Shown here one piece after another: positions 50,531 to 60,101 of a DNA stretch of 64,000 bases; position 1 is the stretch's first letter; every line of letters starts with the position of its first letter. The stretch is from positions 62,001 through 126,000 of the forward strand of contig NZ_JASCXN010000016.1 in NCBI RefSeq assembly GCF_030010625.1, read 5' to 3'. The notes below the pieces were generated by a model. That model saw only the letters and a list, made by a program, of their open reading frames with translations. It searched no databases and had not been told where the DNA came from. Made by a program: the position numbers and the translations under genes. This DNA comes from Streptomyces sp. CC208A (GTDB lineage: Bacteria > Actinomycetota > Actinomycetes > Streptomycetales > Streptomycetaceae).

Positions 50531-51226
50531 GTGATCGACAACGAGCTCCTGACCGCCGCCGTGCGGAACAACGCCGAGTGGTGCGCGGGCATGTGCCGGG
50601 CCCACGGCCTCGCCACCGCCACCGGCCCCCGGGCCTGGACCAGCCCCCGCCGCACCCCCCTCTACTACCCGGACGCCGTCTCCCTCACCGGGGACGCCAC
50701 CGCCGCCGACGTCGTCACCGGCATCGACCGGACGGGGCCCGGCGCCTCCGTCAAGGACTCGTACGCCCGCCTCGACCTCGCCCCCGAGGGCTTCCGGCCG
50801 CTCTTCGACGCCACCTGGATCGGCCGCCCGGCGGGCGCCCCCGCGGGGCCCGCCACCGGGACGCGGGTCGAGACCGCCGAGGCCCTCGCCGCCTGGGCGC
50901 TGGCCTGGAGCGGCGGCGACGCCGAGGAGTCGGCCCTCTTCCGCCCGGCCCTCCTCGACGACCCGGCCGTCACCGTCCTCGCCGTCCCGGGCTCCGACGG
51001 CGGGCTCCTCGGCGGCGCCGTCCTCTCCACCGCCGCCGGCGTCACCGGCGTCTCCAACCTCTTCGCCGCCGACGGCACCGACCCCGCCGCCGTCTGGACC
51101 GCCGCCCTCGCCGCCGCCGACCCCGCCCTCCCCGTCGTCGGCTACGAGTCCGGCGACGACCTCGCCCCCGCGCTCGCCGCCGGATTCCACGAGCTCGGCC
51201 CGCTCCGCGTCTGGCTCGCCGCCTGA
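50531..51226 (+). CDS. Hypothetical protein, GNAT-like layout
   Basis: A 231-residue soluble protein. WCAGMCRAHGLATATG near the start and a later VLAVPGSDGGLLGGAVLSTAAGVTG, then GVSNLFAADG strand-turn pattern resemble Streptomyces proteins distantly related to GNAT acetyltransferases, but no acetyl-CoA P-loop (Q/RxxGxG/A) is visible. Function unassigned. GTG 50531 lies 6 nt after TACGAT (leaderless candidate). It is divergent from the aquaporin gene. Confidence 0.7.
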   Translation: MIDNELLTAAVRNNAEWCAGMCRAHGLATATGPRAWTSPRRTPLYYPDAVSLTGDATAADVVTGIDRTGPGASVKDSYARLDLAPEGFRPLFDATWIGRPAGAPAGPATGTRVETAEALAAWALAWSGGDAEESALFRPALLDDPAVTVLAVPGSDGGLLGGAVLSTAAGVTGVSNLFAADGTDPAAVWTAALAAADPALPVVGYESGDDLAPALAAGFHELGPLRVWLAA

Positions 51227-51235
51227 CGGACCCGA

Positions 51236-51328
51236 CCCCCACGCGCGCGTGCGCGGCCAGGTCCGACGGGCCCCGCCCCCACGCGCGCGTGCGGGGAACG
51301 GCCTGACAGCCGCCCCCACGCGCGCGTG
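51236..51328. repeat. Three copies of CCCCCACGCGCGCGTG
   Basis: Exact 16-bp copies at 51236-51251, 51276-51291 and 51313-51328. Each contains the perfect 12-bp palindrome CACGCGCGCGTG. The spacing is 40 and 37 bp. All lie in the 191-bp gap after the hypothetical gene. Confidence 0.85.
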
Positions 51329-51417
51329 AGCCCGTGGAAACACCCGCGTGCGGTCACGGAAAAGAGCCGTGACCGCCGCGCAACGGGCAGGCAACGTGCC
51401 CCCGGCAGGATCGGTCC

Positions 51418-51717
51418 ATGACGGAGCCGGACAGCGCGTTCGCGGACGCCACCGCCCTGCTGGGGCGGATCGTGGAACAGCTCGGCCTCCAGCTCCGCCG
51501 GGTGCGCCCCTACGACGGCCCGGCGGGGAAACCCGAGCAGGAGGTACCCCGACCGTGCAGCACCCCCGCACCCCCGCAGCCGCCCCCGCCCCCGTCCTCG
51601 TCGCCGTCGGCCACGGCAGCCGCGACCCCCGCGCGCGTGCCGCCCTCGCCCGCCTCCTCGACCGGGTCCGCGAGCTGCGCCCCGGCCTCGACGTCCGCCT
51701 CGCCCACATCGAGCTGA
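51418..51717 (+). CDS. Possible small ORF upstream of the chelatase gene
   Basis: ATG 51418 lies 6 nt after CAGGAT. The first 45 codons (MTEPDSAFADATALLGRIVE, then QLGLQLRRVRPYDGPAGKPE) look like real protein with normal codon use. After about 51545 the frame runs antiphase through the chelatase gene as Pro/Ser low complexity. The true gene may be a short peptide with a lost stop, or a leader. No known family. Confidence 0.35.
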   Translation: MTEPDSAFADATALLGRIVEQLGLQLRRVRPYDGPAGKPEQEVPRPCSTPAPPQPPPPPSSSPSATAAATPARVPPSPASSTGSASCAPASTSASPTSS

Positions 51718-52352
51718 ACGCGCCGCTCCTCGCCGAGACGCTGGCCGCCGTCGCCGCCGAGGGCCGCCAGGCCGGCGGCGCCGTTCTCGTACCGCTCCTC
51801 CTGGCCCCCGGCCACCACGTCACCCACGACCTGCCCGCCGCCCTCGCCGCCGTACCGGAGCTGTCCGCCCGCCTCGCGGAGCCCCTCGGCCCGCACCCCC
51901 TCCTCGTCGAGGCGCTCGCCGACCGGCTGGCCGAGGCCGGCTGGACCCCCGCCGACGCGGCCTCCCCCGCCACCGGCGTCGTCCTCGCCTCCGCCGGCTC
52001 CCGAGACCCCCGCTCCGCCGCCACCCTCCGCCGGATCGCCACGGCCCTCGGCGAACGCCTCGGCGGCGACGGCGCGCCCGTCCCCGTCCTCGCCGCGTAC
52101 GCCTCCGCCGCCGCCCCCACCGTCCCCGAGGCCGTCGCCGCGCTCACCGCCCGCGGCCGGCACCGGGTCGCCGTCGCCTCCTGCTTCACCGCCCCCGGCC
52201 TCTTCGCCGCCCGCGCCGCCGCCCACGCCCCCTGGATCGCCGCCGACCCGCTCGGCGCCCACCCCGCCCTCGCCCGCCTCGTCCTGCACCGCTACGACCG
52301 GGCCCGCGCCGGCCGCACCACCACCCCCTCGCGGGAACTCGCCGCCATCTGA
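51555..52352 (+). CDS. Sirohydrochlorin chelatase (CbiX-like)
   Basis: A 265-residue protein with two CbiX repeats: PVLVAVGHGSRDPRARAALA with IELNAPLLAETLAAV and LLAPGHHVTHDLP in the first, and VVLASAGSRDPRSAATLRRI with VASCFTAPGLFA in the second. The first His of GHGSRD and the GHHV pair are metal-chelation residues. It inserts Fe or Co into sirohydrochlorin, so it could supply sirohaem to NirB. GTG 51555 follows AGGAGGT by 8 nt. Confidence 0.85.
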   Translation: MQHPRTPAAAPAPVLVAVGHGSRDPRARAALARLLDRVRELRPGLDVRLAHIELNAPLLAETLAAVAAEGRQAGGAVLVPLLLAPGHHVTHDLPAALAAVPELSARLAEPLGPHPLLVEALADRLAEAGWTPADAASPATGVVLASAGSRDPRSAATLRRIATALGERLGGDGAPVPVLAAYASAAAPTVPEAVAALTARGRHRVAVASCFTAPGLFAARAAAHAPWIAADPLGAHPALARLVLHRYDRARAGRTTTPSRELAAI

Positions 52353-52388
52353 TCCCTTTTGTCGGTCCCTCCGGTTACCGTCGGAGGC

Positions 52389-53690
52389 ATGGCAGGCTAC
52401 GACGGCACCAGTGAGACCCCCGGGTACGACCCGACCGCCACCGAGCGCTGGGCGGCCGAGCCCGACAAGCGGCCCGGCCGCACCGCCTTCCAGCGCGACC
52501 GCGCCCGCGTGCTGCACTCCGCCGCCCTCCGGCGGCTCGCCGGGAAGACCCAGGTCGTCACCCCCGGCACCCGCGGTTACTCGTGGGACGCCAGCCCCCG
52601 CACCCGGCTCACCCACTCCCTCGAATGCGCCCAGGTCGGGCGCGAGCTCGGCGCCGCCCTCGGCTGCGACCCCGACCTCGTCGAAGCCGCCTGCCTCTCC
52701 CACGACATGGGCCACCCGCCCTTCGGGCACAACGGCGAACAGGCGCTCAACGACGTCGCCAAGGACTGCGGCGGCTTCGAGGGCAACGCCCAGTCGCTCC
52801 GCCTCCTCACCCGCATCGAGCCCAAGCGCTTCGTCCCGGGACCCGACGGCGAGCCCGTCTCCGTCGGCCTCAACCTCACCCGCGCCGCCCTCGACGCCGC
52901 CACCAAGTACCCCTGGCCGCGCGGCGGCCACCCCACCGACCCCGGCTCGCCCAAGTTCGGCGTCTACGAGGACGACCTGCCGGTCTTCGAGTGGGTCCGG
53001 CGCGGCACCCCCGAGCAGCGCAAGTGCTTCGAGGCCGAGGTCATGGACTGGTCCGACGACGTCGCCTACTCCGTCCACGACTTCGAGGACGGCCTGCACG
53101 CCGGCCACATCGACCCCAACCTGCTCTACGCCGAACCCGAGCGCGCCGACGTCTTCGCCGTCGCCATCGGCCGCTACGTCCCCGAGGACACCGACCCCGC
53201 CGAGCTCGCCGAAGCCCTCGACCGCCTCATCGACCAGGAGTGGTGGCCGCACGGCTACGACGGCTCCGCCACCGCCCAGGCCCGCCTCAAGGACGCCACC
53301 AGCCAGCTCATCGGCCGCTTCTGCCTCGCCGCCGAGGGCGCCACCCGGCAGGCGTACGGATCCGGACGCCTCACCCGCTACGGCGCCGAGCTCGTCGTCC
53401 CCCGCACCACGCGCAACGAGTGCGCCGTCCTCAAGGCCGTCGCCGACCGGTACGTGATGCAGCGCGCCGAACAGGAGGCGCTCCGCGCCGACCAGCGGAT
53501 CGTCGTCGCCGAACTCGCCGAGGCGCTCGTCGCCCGCGCCCCCGACGGCCTCGAACCCCAGTTCCGGGCTCTCTTCGTCGCCGCGCCCGACGACCGTTCC
53601 CGCAAGCGGGTGATCGTCGACCAGATCGCCTCCCTCACCGACGCCACCGCCCGCGCCCTCCACGCCCGCCTGCGCGCCCCGCGCCCGTAG
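52389..53690 (+). CDS. dgt: Deoxyguanosinetriphosphate triphosphohydrolase-like protein
   Basis: A 433-residue HD-domain dNTPase that cleaves dNTPs to deoxynucleoside and triphosphate. RDRARVLHSAALRRLAGKTQ and RTRLTHSLECAQVGRELG lead to the HD motif CLSHDMGHPPFGHNGE; VMDWSDDVAYSVHDFEDG supplies the last metal Asp. ATG 52389 lies 7 nt after TACCGT. It lies before an FAD reductase gene, dnaG and hrdA, the usual Streptomyces order. Confidence 0.93.
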   Translation: MAGYDGTSETPGYDPTATERWAAEPDKRPGRTAFQRDRARVLHSAALRRLAGKTQVVTPGTRGYSWDASPRTRLTHSLECAQVGRELGAALGCDPDLVEAACLSHDMGHPPFGHNGEQALNDVAKDCGGFEGNAQSLRLLTRIEPKRFVPGPDGEPVSVGLNLTRAALDAATKYPWPRGGHPTDPGSPKFGVYEDDLPVFEWVRRGTPEQRKCFEAEVMDWSDDVAYSVHDFEDGLHAGHIDPNLLYAEPERADVFAVAIGRYVPEDTDPAELAEALDRLIDQEWWPHGYDGSATAQARLKDATSQLIGRFCLAAEGATRQAYGSGRLTRYGAELVVPRTTRNECAVLKAVADRYVMQRAEQEALRADQRIVVAELAEALVARAPDGLEPQFRALFVAAPDDRSRKRVIVDQIASLTDATARALHARLRAPRP

Positions 53691-53818
53691 GGGCCGTTCG
53701 CCCTCTTCCGCCTTCCCGCGCGGTGCGGGACCCTCGCATGCGCGTCCCGAGGAGGTGCGATCAGGGCCGGGCCCGGGAGCGTAGCGTAGAGAACCGGTCG
53801 CAACGAGGAGGAATCAAC

Positions 53819-55078
53819 GTGGTCGACGCAGATCTGACCTTCGTCATCGTCGGCGGGGGCCTGGCCGGCGCCAAGGCGGCGGAGACGCTCCGCGCGGAGG
53901 GCTTCAACGGCCGGGTGATCCTCATCGGCGACGAACGCGACCACCCCTACGAACGCCCCCCGCTCTCCAAGGACTACCTCCTCGGCAAGAAGGACCGCGA
54001 CTCCGCCCTCGTCCACGAACCCGCCTGGTACGCCGCCCACGACGTCGAGCTCCACCTCGGCCAGGCCGTCACCGCCGTCGACCGGGACGCCCGCACCGTC
54101 CGCCTCGGCGACGGCACCGTCATCCGCTACGACAAGCTGCTCCTCGCCACCGGCGCCGAGCCCCGCCGCCTCGACCTCCCCGGCACCGACCTCGCCGGCG
54201 TCCACCACCTGCGCCGCCTCTCCCACTCCGAGCGGCTCCGCGACGAGCTCAAGGCCCTCGGCCGCGACAACGGCCACCTGGTCATCGCCGGCGCCGGCTG
54301 GATCGGCCTGGAGGTCGCCGCCGCCGCCCGTACGTACGGCGCCGAGGTCACCGTCGTCGAGGCCGACCCCACCCCGCTCCACCGCGTCCTCGGCCCCGAG
54401 CTCGGCCAGCTCTTCGCCGACCTCCACACCGAGCACGGCGTCCGCTTCCACTTCGGCGCCCGGCTCGCCGAGATCACCGGCCAGGACGGCATGGTCCTCG
54501 CCGTCCGCACCGACGACGGCGAGGAGCACCCCGCCCACGCCGTCCTCATCGCCATTGGCGCCGCCCCCCGCACCACCCTCGCCGAGAACGCGGGCCTCGC
54601 CCTCGTCGACCGCGCCGACGGCGGCGGCATCGCCGTCGACGCCTCCCTGCGCACCTCCGACCCCGACATCTACGCCGCCGGCGACGTCGCCGCCTTCGAC
54701 CACCCCTTCCTCCACCACCGCATCCGCGTCGAGCACTGGGCCAACGCCCTCAACGGCGGCCCCGCCGCCGCCCGCGCCATGCTCGGCCAGACCGTCTCCT
54801 ACGACCGGATCCCGTACTTCTTCACCGACCAGTACGACCTCGGCATGGAGTACTCCGGCTGGGCCCCGCCCGGCTCGTACGACCAGGTCGTGGTCCGCGG
54901 CGACACCGGCAAGCGCGAGTTCATCGCCTTCTGGCTCAAGGAGGGCCGGGTGATCGCCGGCATGAACGTGAACGTGTGGGACGTCACAGAGCCCGTCCAG
55001 AAGCTCATCCGCTCCCGCGCCCAGGTGGACACCGACGCCCTCGGCGACCCCTCCGTGCCCCTGGAGACCCTCGCCTGA
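53819..55078 (+). CDS. FAD-dependent ferredoxin reductase-like oxidoreductase
   Basis: A 419-residue reductase of the BenA/rhodocoxin-reductase family: FVIVGGGLAGAKAAETLR (FAD), YERPPLSKDYL, LVIAGAGWIGLEVAAAA (NAD), IYAAGDVAAFDHPF (second FAD site) and a C-terminal dimer domain with FFTDQYDLGMEYSG. No Rieske or ferredoxin gene is adjacent; partner unknown. GTG 53819 follows GAGGAGG. Confidence 0.9.
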   Translation: MVDADLTFVIVGGGLAGAKAAETLRAEGFNGRVILIGDERDHPYERPPLSKDYLLGKKDRDSALVHEPAWYAAHDVELHLGQAVTAVDRDARTVRLGDGTVIRYDKLLLATGAEPRRLDLPGTDLAGVHHLRRLSHSERLRDELKALGRDNGHLVIAGAGWIGLEVAAAARTYGAEVTVVEADPTPLHRVLGPELGQLFADLHTEHGVRFHFGARLAEITGQDGMVLAVRTDDGEEHPAHAVLIAIGAAPRTTLAENAGLALVDRADGGGIAVDASLRTSDPDIYAAGDVAAFDHPFLHHRIRVEHWANALNGGPAAARAMLGQTVSYDRIPYFFTDQYDLGMEYSGWAPPGSYDQVVVRGDTGKREFIAFWLKEGRVIAGMNVNVWDVTEPVQKLIRSRAQVDTDALGDPSVPLETLA

Positions 55079-55095
55079 CAACGTAGACTTCCGGC

Positions 55096-56985
55096 GTGGC
55101 AGGCAGGATCAACGATGACGACGTGAAGGCGGTCCGGGACGCGATCCCGATCGACTCCGTGGTGTCCGAGTACCTCCAGCTCCGCAACGCCGGCGGCGGG
55201 AACCTCAAGGGGCTCTGCCCCTTCCACGACGAGAAGTCGCCCTCCTTCCAGGTCAGCCCCAGCAAGGGACTCTTCCACTGCTTCGGCTGCCAGGAGGGCG
55301 GCGACACCATCGCCTTCGTGATGAAGATCGACCACCTCTCCTTCTCGGAGACGGTCGAGCGCCTCGCCGCCAAGGCGGGCATCACCCTCCGCTACGAGGA
55401 GGGCGGCTACAACCCCGGCCACCAGCGCGGCGAACGCATCCGCCTGATCGAGGCCCACAAGATCGCCGCCGAGTACTACGCAGGACAACTCGCCTCCCCC
55501 GAGGCCGAGATCGGCCGCCGGTTCCTCGCCGAGCGCGGCTTCGACCAGGCCGCCGCCGAGCACTTCGGCGTCGGCTACTCCCCGGCCGGCTGGGACCACC
55601 TCACCCGCTACCTGCGCGGCAAGGGCTTCTCCGACAAGGAACTGATCGTCTCCGGCCTCTCCCAGGACGGCCGCCGCGGCCCCATCGACCGCTTCCGCGG
55701 CCGCCTCATGTGGCCCATCCGGGACGTCGGCGGCGAGATCGTCGGCTTCGGCGCCCGCCGCCTGCGCGAGGACGACACCGGCCCCAAGTACCTCAACACC
55801 CCCGAGACGCCGGTCTACAAGAAGTCCCAGGTCCTCTACGGCATCGACCTCGCCAAGAAGGAGATCGCCAAGACCAGCCGGGCCGTCGTCGTCGAGGGCT
55901 ACACCGACGTCATGGCCTGCCACCTGGCCGGCGTCACCACCGCCATCGCCACCTGCGGCACCGCCTTCGGCGGCGAGCACATCAAGATCCTCCGCCGCCT
56001 CCTCATGGACAACGGCTCCGCCCGCGTCATCTTCACCTTCGACGGCGACGCCGCGGGCCAGAAGGCCGCCCTGCGCGCCTTCGAGGACGACCAGAAGTTC
56101 GCCGCCGAGACGTACATCGCCATCGCCCCCGACGGCATGGACCCCTGCGAACTGCGCCTCGCCAAGGGCGACGACGCCGTCGCCGACCTGGTCGAGCCCC
56201 GCACCCCGCTCTTCGAGTTCGCCCTCCGCCAGATCGTGAACCGCTACGACCTGGACACCCCGGCCGGCCGCGCCGCCGCCCTCGACGAGGCCGCCCCGAT
56301 CGTCGCCAAGCTGAAGAACCTCTCCGTGCAGCACGGCGTCGCCGTCCAGCTCGCCGGCCTGGTCGGCATCCTCGACACCCAGTTCGTGGTCCGCCGGGTC
56401 TCCCAGATCGCCCAGTGGCAGCGCGGCAAGGGCGCCGACCGGCCCGCCGACCGGCGGCAGCAGCGCTCGTACGGGAACGTCCAGGCCCCCACCGCCCCCG
56501 CCGGGCCCGCCCTCAACCTGCGCAGCCCCGCCCACCGCACCGAGCGCGAACTCCTCAAGCTCGCCCTCCAGTACCCGGCCCTCGTCTCCCCGGCCTTCGA
56601 CGCCTACGGCATCGACGAGTTCACCGCCCCGCCCTACGCCGCCGTCCGCCAGTGCATCCAGGACGCCGGCGGCGCCGACGGCGCCCCCTCCGACTACCTC
56701 GACGCCGTCCGCGCGGCCGCGCCCGACGACACCGTCCGCGCCCTCGTCACCGAACTCGCCGTCGAGACGGTCTTCGCCAAGACCGTCGACGAGGTGTACG
56801 CCGGAGCCCAGCTGGTCCAGGTCCGGCTCCGCGCCGTCGACCGGCGCATCCGCGACGTCCAGGGCACCCTCGCCCGGCTCGGCGACCACGGCGACCCCGC
56901 CCGGCTCGCCGCCGTGCAGAACGAGCTGTGGGTGCTCACCCAGTACGGCCAGGCCCTCCGCAACCACGGCGCCGCCGCCCTCTGA
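55096..56985 (+). CDS. dnaG: DNA primase
   Basis: Synthesises RNA primers at the replication fork; 629 residues. The N-terminal zinc ribbon is CPFHDEKSPSF ... HCFGCQEGGD. The TOPRIM core contains VVVEGYTDVMACH and FDGDAAGQKAA. The C-terminal helicase-binding domain starts near residue 470. GTG 55096 lies 6 nt after TAGACT (leaderless candidate) and only 17 nt after the preceding stop. Confidence 0.96.
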   Translation: MAGRINDDDVKAVRDAIPIDSVVSEYLQLRNAGGGNLKGLCPFHDEKSPSFQVSPSKGLFHCFGCQEGGDTIAFVMKIDHLSFSETVERLAAKAGITLRYEEGGYNPGHQRGERIRLIEAHKIAAEYYAGQLASPEAEIGRRFLAERGFDQAAAEHFGVGYSPAGWDHLTRYLRGKGFSDKELIVSGLSQDGRRGPIDRFRGRLMWPIRDVGGEIVGFGARRLREDDTGPKYLNTPETPVYKKSQVLYGIDLAKKEIAKTSRAVVVEGYTDVMACHLAGVTTAIATCGTAFGGEHIKILRRLLMDNGSARVIFTFDGDAAGQKAALRAFEDDQKFAAETYIAIAPDGMDPCELRLAKGDDAVADLVEPRTPLFEFALRQIVNRYDLDTPAGRAAALDEAAPIVAKLKNLSVQHGVAVQLAGLVGILDTQFVVRRVSQIAQWQRGKGADRPADRRQQRSYGNVQAPTAPAGPALNLRSPAHRTERELLKLALQYPALVSPAFDAYGIDEFTAPPYAAVRQCIQDAGGADGAPSDYLDAVRAAAPDDTVRALVTELAVETVFAKTVDEVYAGAQLVQVRLRAVDRRIRDVQGTLARLGDHGDPARLAAVQNELWVLTQYGQALRNHGAAAL

Positions 56986-57098
56986 CACGGGGTGACCCTC
57001 CGGTCTCAAAAAGTCACCGCAGACCCCTCGTGGCGGTGATGTGTCGTACCCCACACTGGGTGACGGTGCCGTTCCGCCCCTCCTGGAGGTCGCCCGTC

Positions 57099-58115
57099 GT
57101 GCAGACCGAGATCCAGACCACCGACCCGGACGACCAGGACGAACTCCCCGGGACACCGGAGGTCCCGGTCCTGCGGCGCCGCACCGGCGAAACCGGCGGC
57201 AACGGCCCCGCCGCCGACCTCTTCCGCCAGTACCTCCGCGAGATCGGCCGCATCCCCCTCCTCACCGCGGAGGAGGAGGTCGAACTCGCCCGCCGCGTCG
57301 AGGCCGGCCTCTTCGCCGAGGAGAAGCTCGCCCGCACCCCCGACCTCGACTCCCAGCTCGCGTACGACCTCGACCGGCTCGTCGTGCTCGGCCGGATCGC
57401 CAAACGGAGGCTGATCGAGGCCAACCTGCGGCTCGTCGTCTCCGTCGCCAAGCGGTACGTCGGCCGCGGCCTGACCATGCTCGACCTCGTCCAGGAGGGC
57501 AACCTCGGCCTCATCAGGGCCGTCGAGAAGTTCGACTACGCCCGCGGCTACAAGTTCTCCACCTACGCCACCTGGTGGATCCGGCAGGCGATGTCCCGGG
57601 CCCTCGCCGACCAGGCCCGCACCATCCGCGTCCCCGTCCACGTCGTCGAGCTCATCAACCGGGTCGTCCGCGTCCAGCGCCGCATGCTCCAGGAACGCGG
57701 TTACGAACCCACCCCCGAGGAGGTCGCCGCCCACCTCGACCTCACCCCCGAACGGGTCGTCGACGTCCTCCGGCTCGCCCAGGAACCCGTCTCCCTGCAC
57801 ACCCCCGTCGGCGAGGAGGAGGACGTCGACCTCGGCGACCTCATCGAGGACGGCGACGCCGCCTCACCCGTCGAGTCCGCCGCCTTCCTCCTGCTCCGCC
57901 GCCACCTGGAAGACGTCCTCTCCACCCTCGGCGAACGCGAACGCAAGGTCGTCCAGCTCCGCTACGGCCTCGACGACGGCCGCCCCCGCACCCTGGAGGA
58001 GATAGGGCAGATCTTCGGCGTCACCCGCGAACGCATCCGCCAGATCGAGTCCAAGACCCTCGGTAAACTCCGCGACCACACCTACGCCGACCAGCTCCGC
58101 GGCTACCTCGACTGA
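57099..58115 (+). CDS. hrdA: RNA polymerase sigma factor HrdA (principal-like)
   Basis: A 338-residue sigma70-family factor. Region 1.2 (ADLFRQYLREIGRIPLLTAE), region 2 (ANLRLVVSVAKRYVGRGLTM, DYARGYKFSTYATWWIRQAM) and region 4.2 (TLEEIGQIFGVTRERIRQIE) are intact. The long acidic N-terminus of HrdB is absent, and dnaG is adjacent, which points to HrdA. GTG 57099 follows GGAGG by about 10 nt; GTG 57060 is in frame but sits on top of the possible -10 (CACACT 57052-57057). Confidence 0.9.
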   Translation: MQTEIQTTDPDDQDELPGTPEVPVLRRRTGETGGNGPAADLFRQYLREIGRIPLLTAEEEVELARRVEAGLFAEEKLARTPDLDSQLAYDLDRLVVLGRIAKRRLIEANLRLVVSVAKRYVGRGLTMLDLVQEGNLGLIRAVEKFDYARGYKFSTYATWWIRQAMSRALADQARTIRVPVHVVELINRVVRVQRRMLQERGYEPTPEEVAAHLDLTPERVVDVLRLAQEPVSLHTPVGEEEDVDLGDLIEDGDAASPVESAAFLLLRRHLEDVLSTLGERERKVVQLRYGLDDGRPRTLEEIGQIFGVTRERIRQIESKTLGKLRDHTYADQLRGYLD

Positions 58116-58125
58116 CGTACGCGAA

Positions 58126-58153
58126 GGGCCCGCGCCGCACCCGGCACGGGCCC
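58126..58153. terminator. Terminator between hrdA and the ABC exporter
   Basis: GGGCCCG-c-GCCG / CGGC-a-CGGGCCC: an 11-bp stem with one internal mismatch and a 4-nt loop, between convergent genes. Confidence 0.75.
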
Positions 58154-58172
58154 CTCCACGGCGGACGGCCGG

Positions 58173-60101
58173 TCAGTCGACCTCGGCGACCGCCTCCGCG
58201 AACTGCGCCGCGTACAGCCGGGCGTAGGCCCCGCCCGCGGCCAGTAGCTCCTCGTGCGTGCCCTGCTCCACGATCGAGCCGTTCTCCATCACCAGGATCA
58301 CGTCCGCGTCCCGGATGGTGGAGAGCCGGTGCGCGATCACGAAGGAGGTACGGCCCTGGGAGAGGCGGGCCATCGCCTTCTGGATCAGCACCTCGGTACG
58401 GGTGTCCACCGAGCTCGTCGCCTCGTCGAGGACCAGGATCACCGGGTCCGACAGGAACGCCCGGGCGATGGTGATCAGCTGCTTCTCGCCCGCGCTGACG
58501 CCCGTGCCCTCGTCGTCGACGACCGTGTCGTAGCCGTCCGGCAGGGTCCTGACGAACCGGTCGGCGTGGGCCGCCCGCGCGGCCTCCTCGACCTCCGCCC
58601 GGGTCACCTCGCGGGTGGCGCCGTACGCGATGTTGTCGGCGATCGTCCCGCCGAACAGCCAGGTGTCCTGGAGGACCATGCCGATCCCGGCCCGCAGCTC
58701 CTCCCGGGACATCGACGCGATGTCCGTGCCGTCCAGCGTGATCCGCCCGCCCGTCACCTCGTAGAACCGCATGAGGAGGTTGACGAGGGTGGTCTTGCCG
58801 GCGCCCGTCGGGCCGACGATCGCGACCGTCTGGCCCGGCTCCACGGCGAGCGACAGGTCCTCGATGAGCGGCTTGTCGGCCTCGTAGCGGAAGGAGACGT
58901 GCTCCAGGGCGACCTTCCCCTTGAAGTCCCGCGGATGCTCGGAGACCGGCGCGTCCGGCTCCTGCTCCTCGGCGTCGAGCAGCTCGAAGATCCGCTCCGC
59001 CGAGGCGACGCCCGACTGCACCAGGTTCGCCATCGACGCCACCTGCGTCAGCGGCATCGAGAACTGGCGCGAGTACTGGATGAAGGCCTGCACGTCACCG
59101 ATGGAGAGCGTGCCGCTCGCCACCCGCAGACCGCCGACCACGGCCACGAGCACGTAGTTGATGTTCGAGACGAAGAACATCACCGGCTGCATCATGCCGC
59201 TGTTGAACTGGGCCTTGAAACCGGCCTCGTACAGCGCCTCGTTCTGCTCCCGGAAGTCCCGCGCGGCCTCCTCCTGCCGCCCGAAGACCTTCACCAGCGT
59301 GTGCCCGGTGTACATCTCCTCCACGTGCGCGTTGAGCGTGCCCGTCGACTTCCACTGCTGCACGAAGTGCGGCTGCGAACGCTTGCCGATCCGCGCCGCG
59401 ACCACCACCGACACCGGCACCGTCACCAGGGCGACCAGCGCGAGCAGCGGCGAGATCCAGAACATCATCGCGAGCACGCCGACGATCGTCAGGAGCGAGT
59501 TGACGAGCTGGCCCATCGACTGCTGGAGGGTCTGCCCGATGTTGTCGAGGTCGTTGGTGGCCCGGGACAGCACCTCGCCGCGCTTCGCCTTGTCGAAGTA
59601 CGACAGCGGCAGCCGCGCCAGCTTGGTCTGGACGTCCTCCCGCATCCGGTACACGGTCCGGTTGATCACCCGGATCGACATCCGGGTGGCGACCAGCATC
59701 AGCAGGCCCGCCGCCACGTACACCGCGAGCGCGAACAGCAGCACCTCGCCGACCGCGCCGAAGTCGATGCCCTTCCCGGGCGTGAAGTCGACCCCGGACA
59801 GCATGTCGGCCATGCCGCCGTCGCCGTCCGCCCGCAGTTTCGCCAGGGCCTGCGCCTTCGTCACGCCCTCGGGCATCTGCCGCCCGACCACGCCCGCGAA
59901 GATCAGGTCGGTCGCCCGGCCGAGCACCTTGGGGCCGACCACCGCGCCCGCCACCGACAGCACACCGGCGGCCAGCATCACCCAGAGCGCCGTCCGCTCC
60001 GGCGCCAGCTGCTTCAGCAGCCGCTTGCCCGAGCCCTTGAAGTCCATCGACCGGTCGCCAGGGGCGCCACCGGCCATCATGCGTCCGCCAGGACCGGCCA
60101 T
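58173..60101 (-). CDS. ABC exporter half-transporter B (consensus site)
   Basis: A 642-residue TMD-NBD exporter subunit. Six helices lie in residues 35-370. The NBD has Walker A (VGPTGAGKTTL), Q-loop (MVLQDTWLFGG), a variant signature VSAGEKQL, Walker B LVLDEATSSVD with catalytic Glu, and H-loop VIAHRLSTI. ATG 60101 overlaps the stop of subunit A by 1 nt (TGATG). With A it should form a heterodimer exporting lipids or drugs. Confidence 0.9.
   Translation of the reverse strand: MAGPGGRMMAGGAPGDRSMDFKGSGKRLLKQLAPERTALWVMLAAGVLSVAGAVVGPKVLGRATDLIFAGVVGRQMPEGVTKAQALAKLRADGDGGMADMLSGVDFTPGKGIDFGAVGEVLLFALAVYVAAGLLMLVATRMSIRVINRTVYRMREDVQTKLARLPLSYFDKAKRGEVLSRATNDLDNIGQTLQQSMGQLVNSLLTIVGVLAMMFWISPLLALVALVTVPVSVVVAARIGKRSQPHFVQQWKSTGTLNAHVEEMYTGHTLVKVFGRQEEAARDFREQNEALYEAGFKAQFNSGMMQPVMFFVSNINYVLVAVVGGLRVASGTLSIGDVQAFIQYSRQFSMPLTQVASMANLVQSGVASAERIFELLDAEEQEPDAPVSEHPRDFKGKVALEHVSFRYEADKPLIEDLSLAVEPGQTVAIVGPTGAGKTTLVNLLMRFYEVTGGRITLDGTDIASMSREELRAGIGMVLQDTWLFGGTIADNIAYGATREVTRAEVEEAARAAHADRFVRTLPDGYDTVVDDEGTGVSAGEKQLITIARAFLSDPVILVLDEATSSVDTRTEVLIQKAMARLSQGRTSFVIAHRLSTIRDADVILVMENGSIVEQGTHEELLAAGGAYARLYAAQFAEAVAEVD

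Noticed and set aside
51236..51328. Possible CRISPR array
   Set aside because: Only three short palindromic repeats, GC-rich spacers without protospacer character, and no cas genes in the window.
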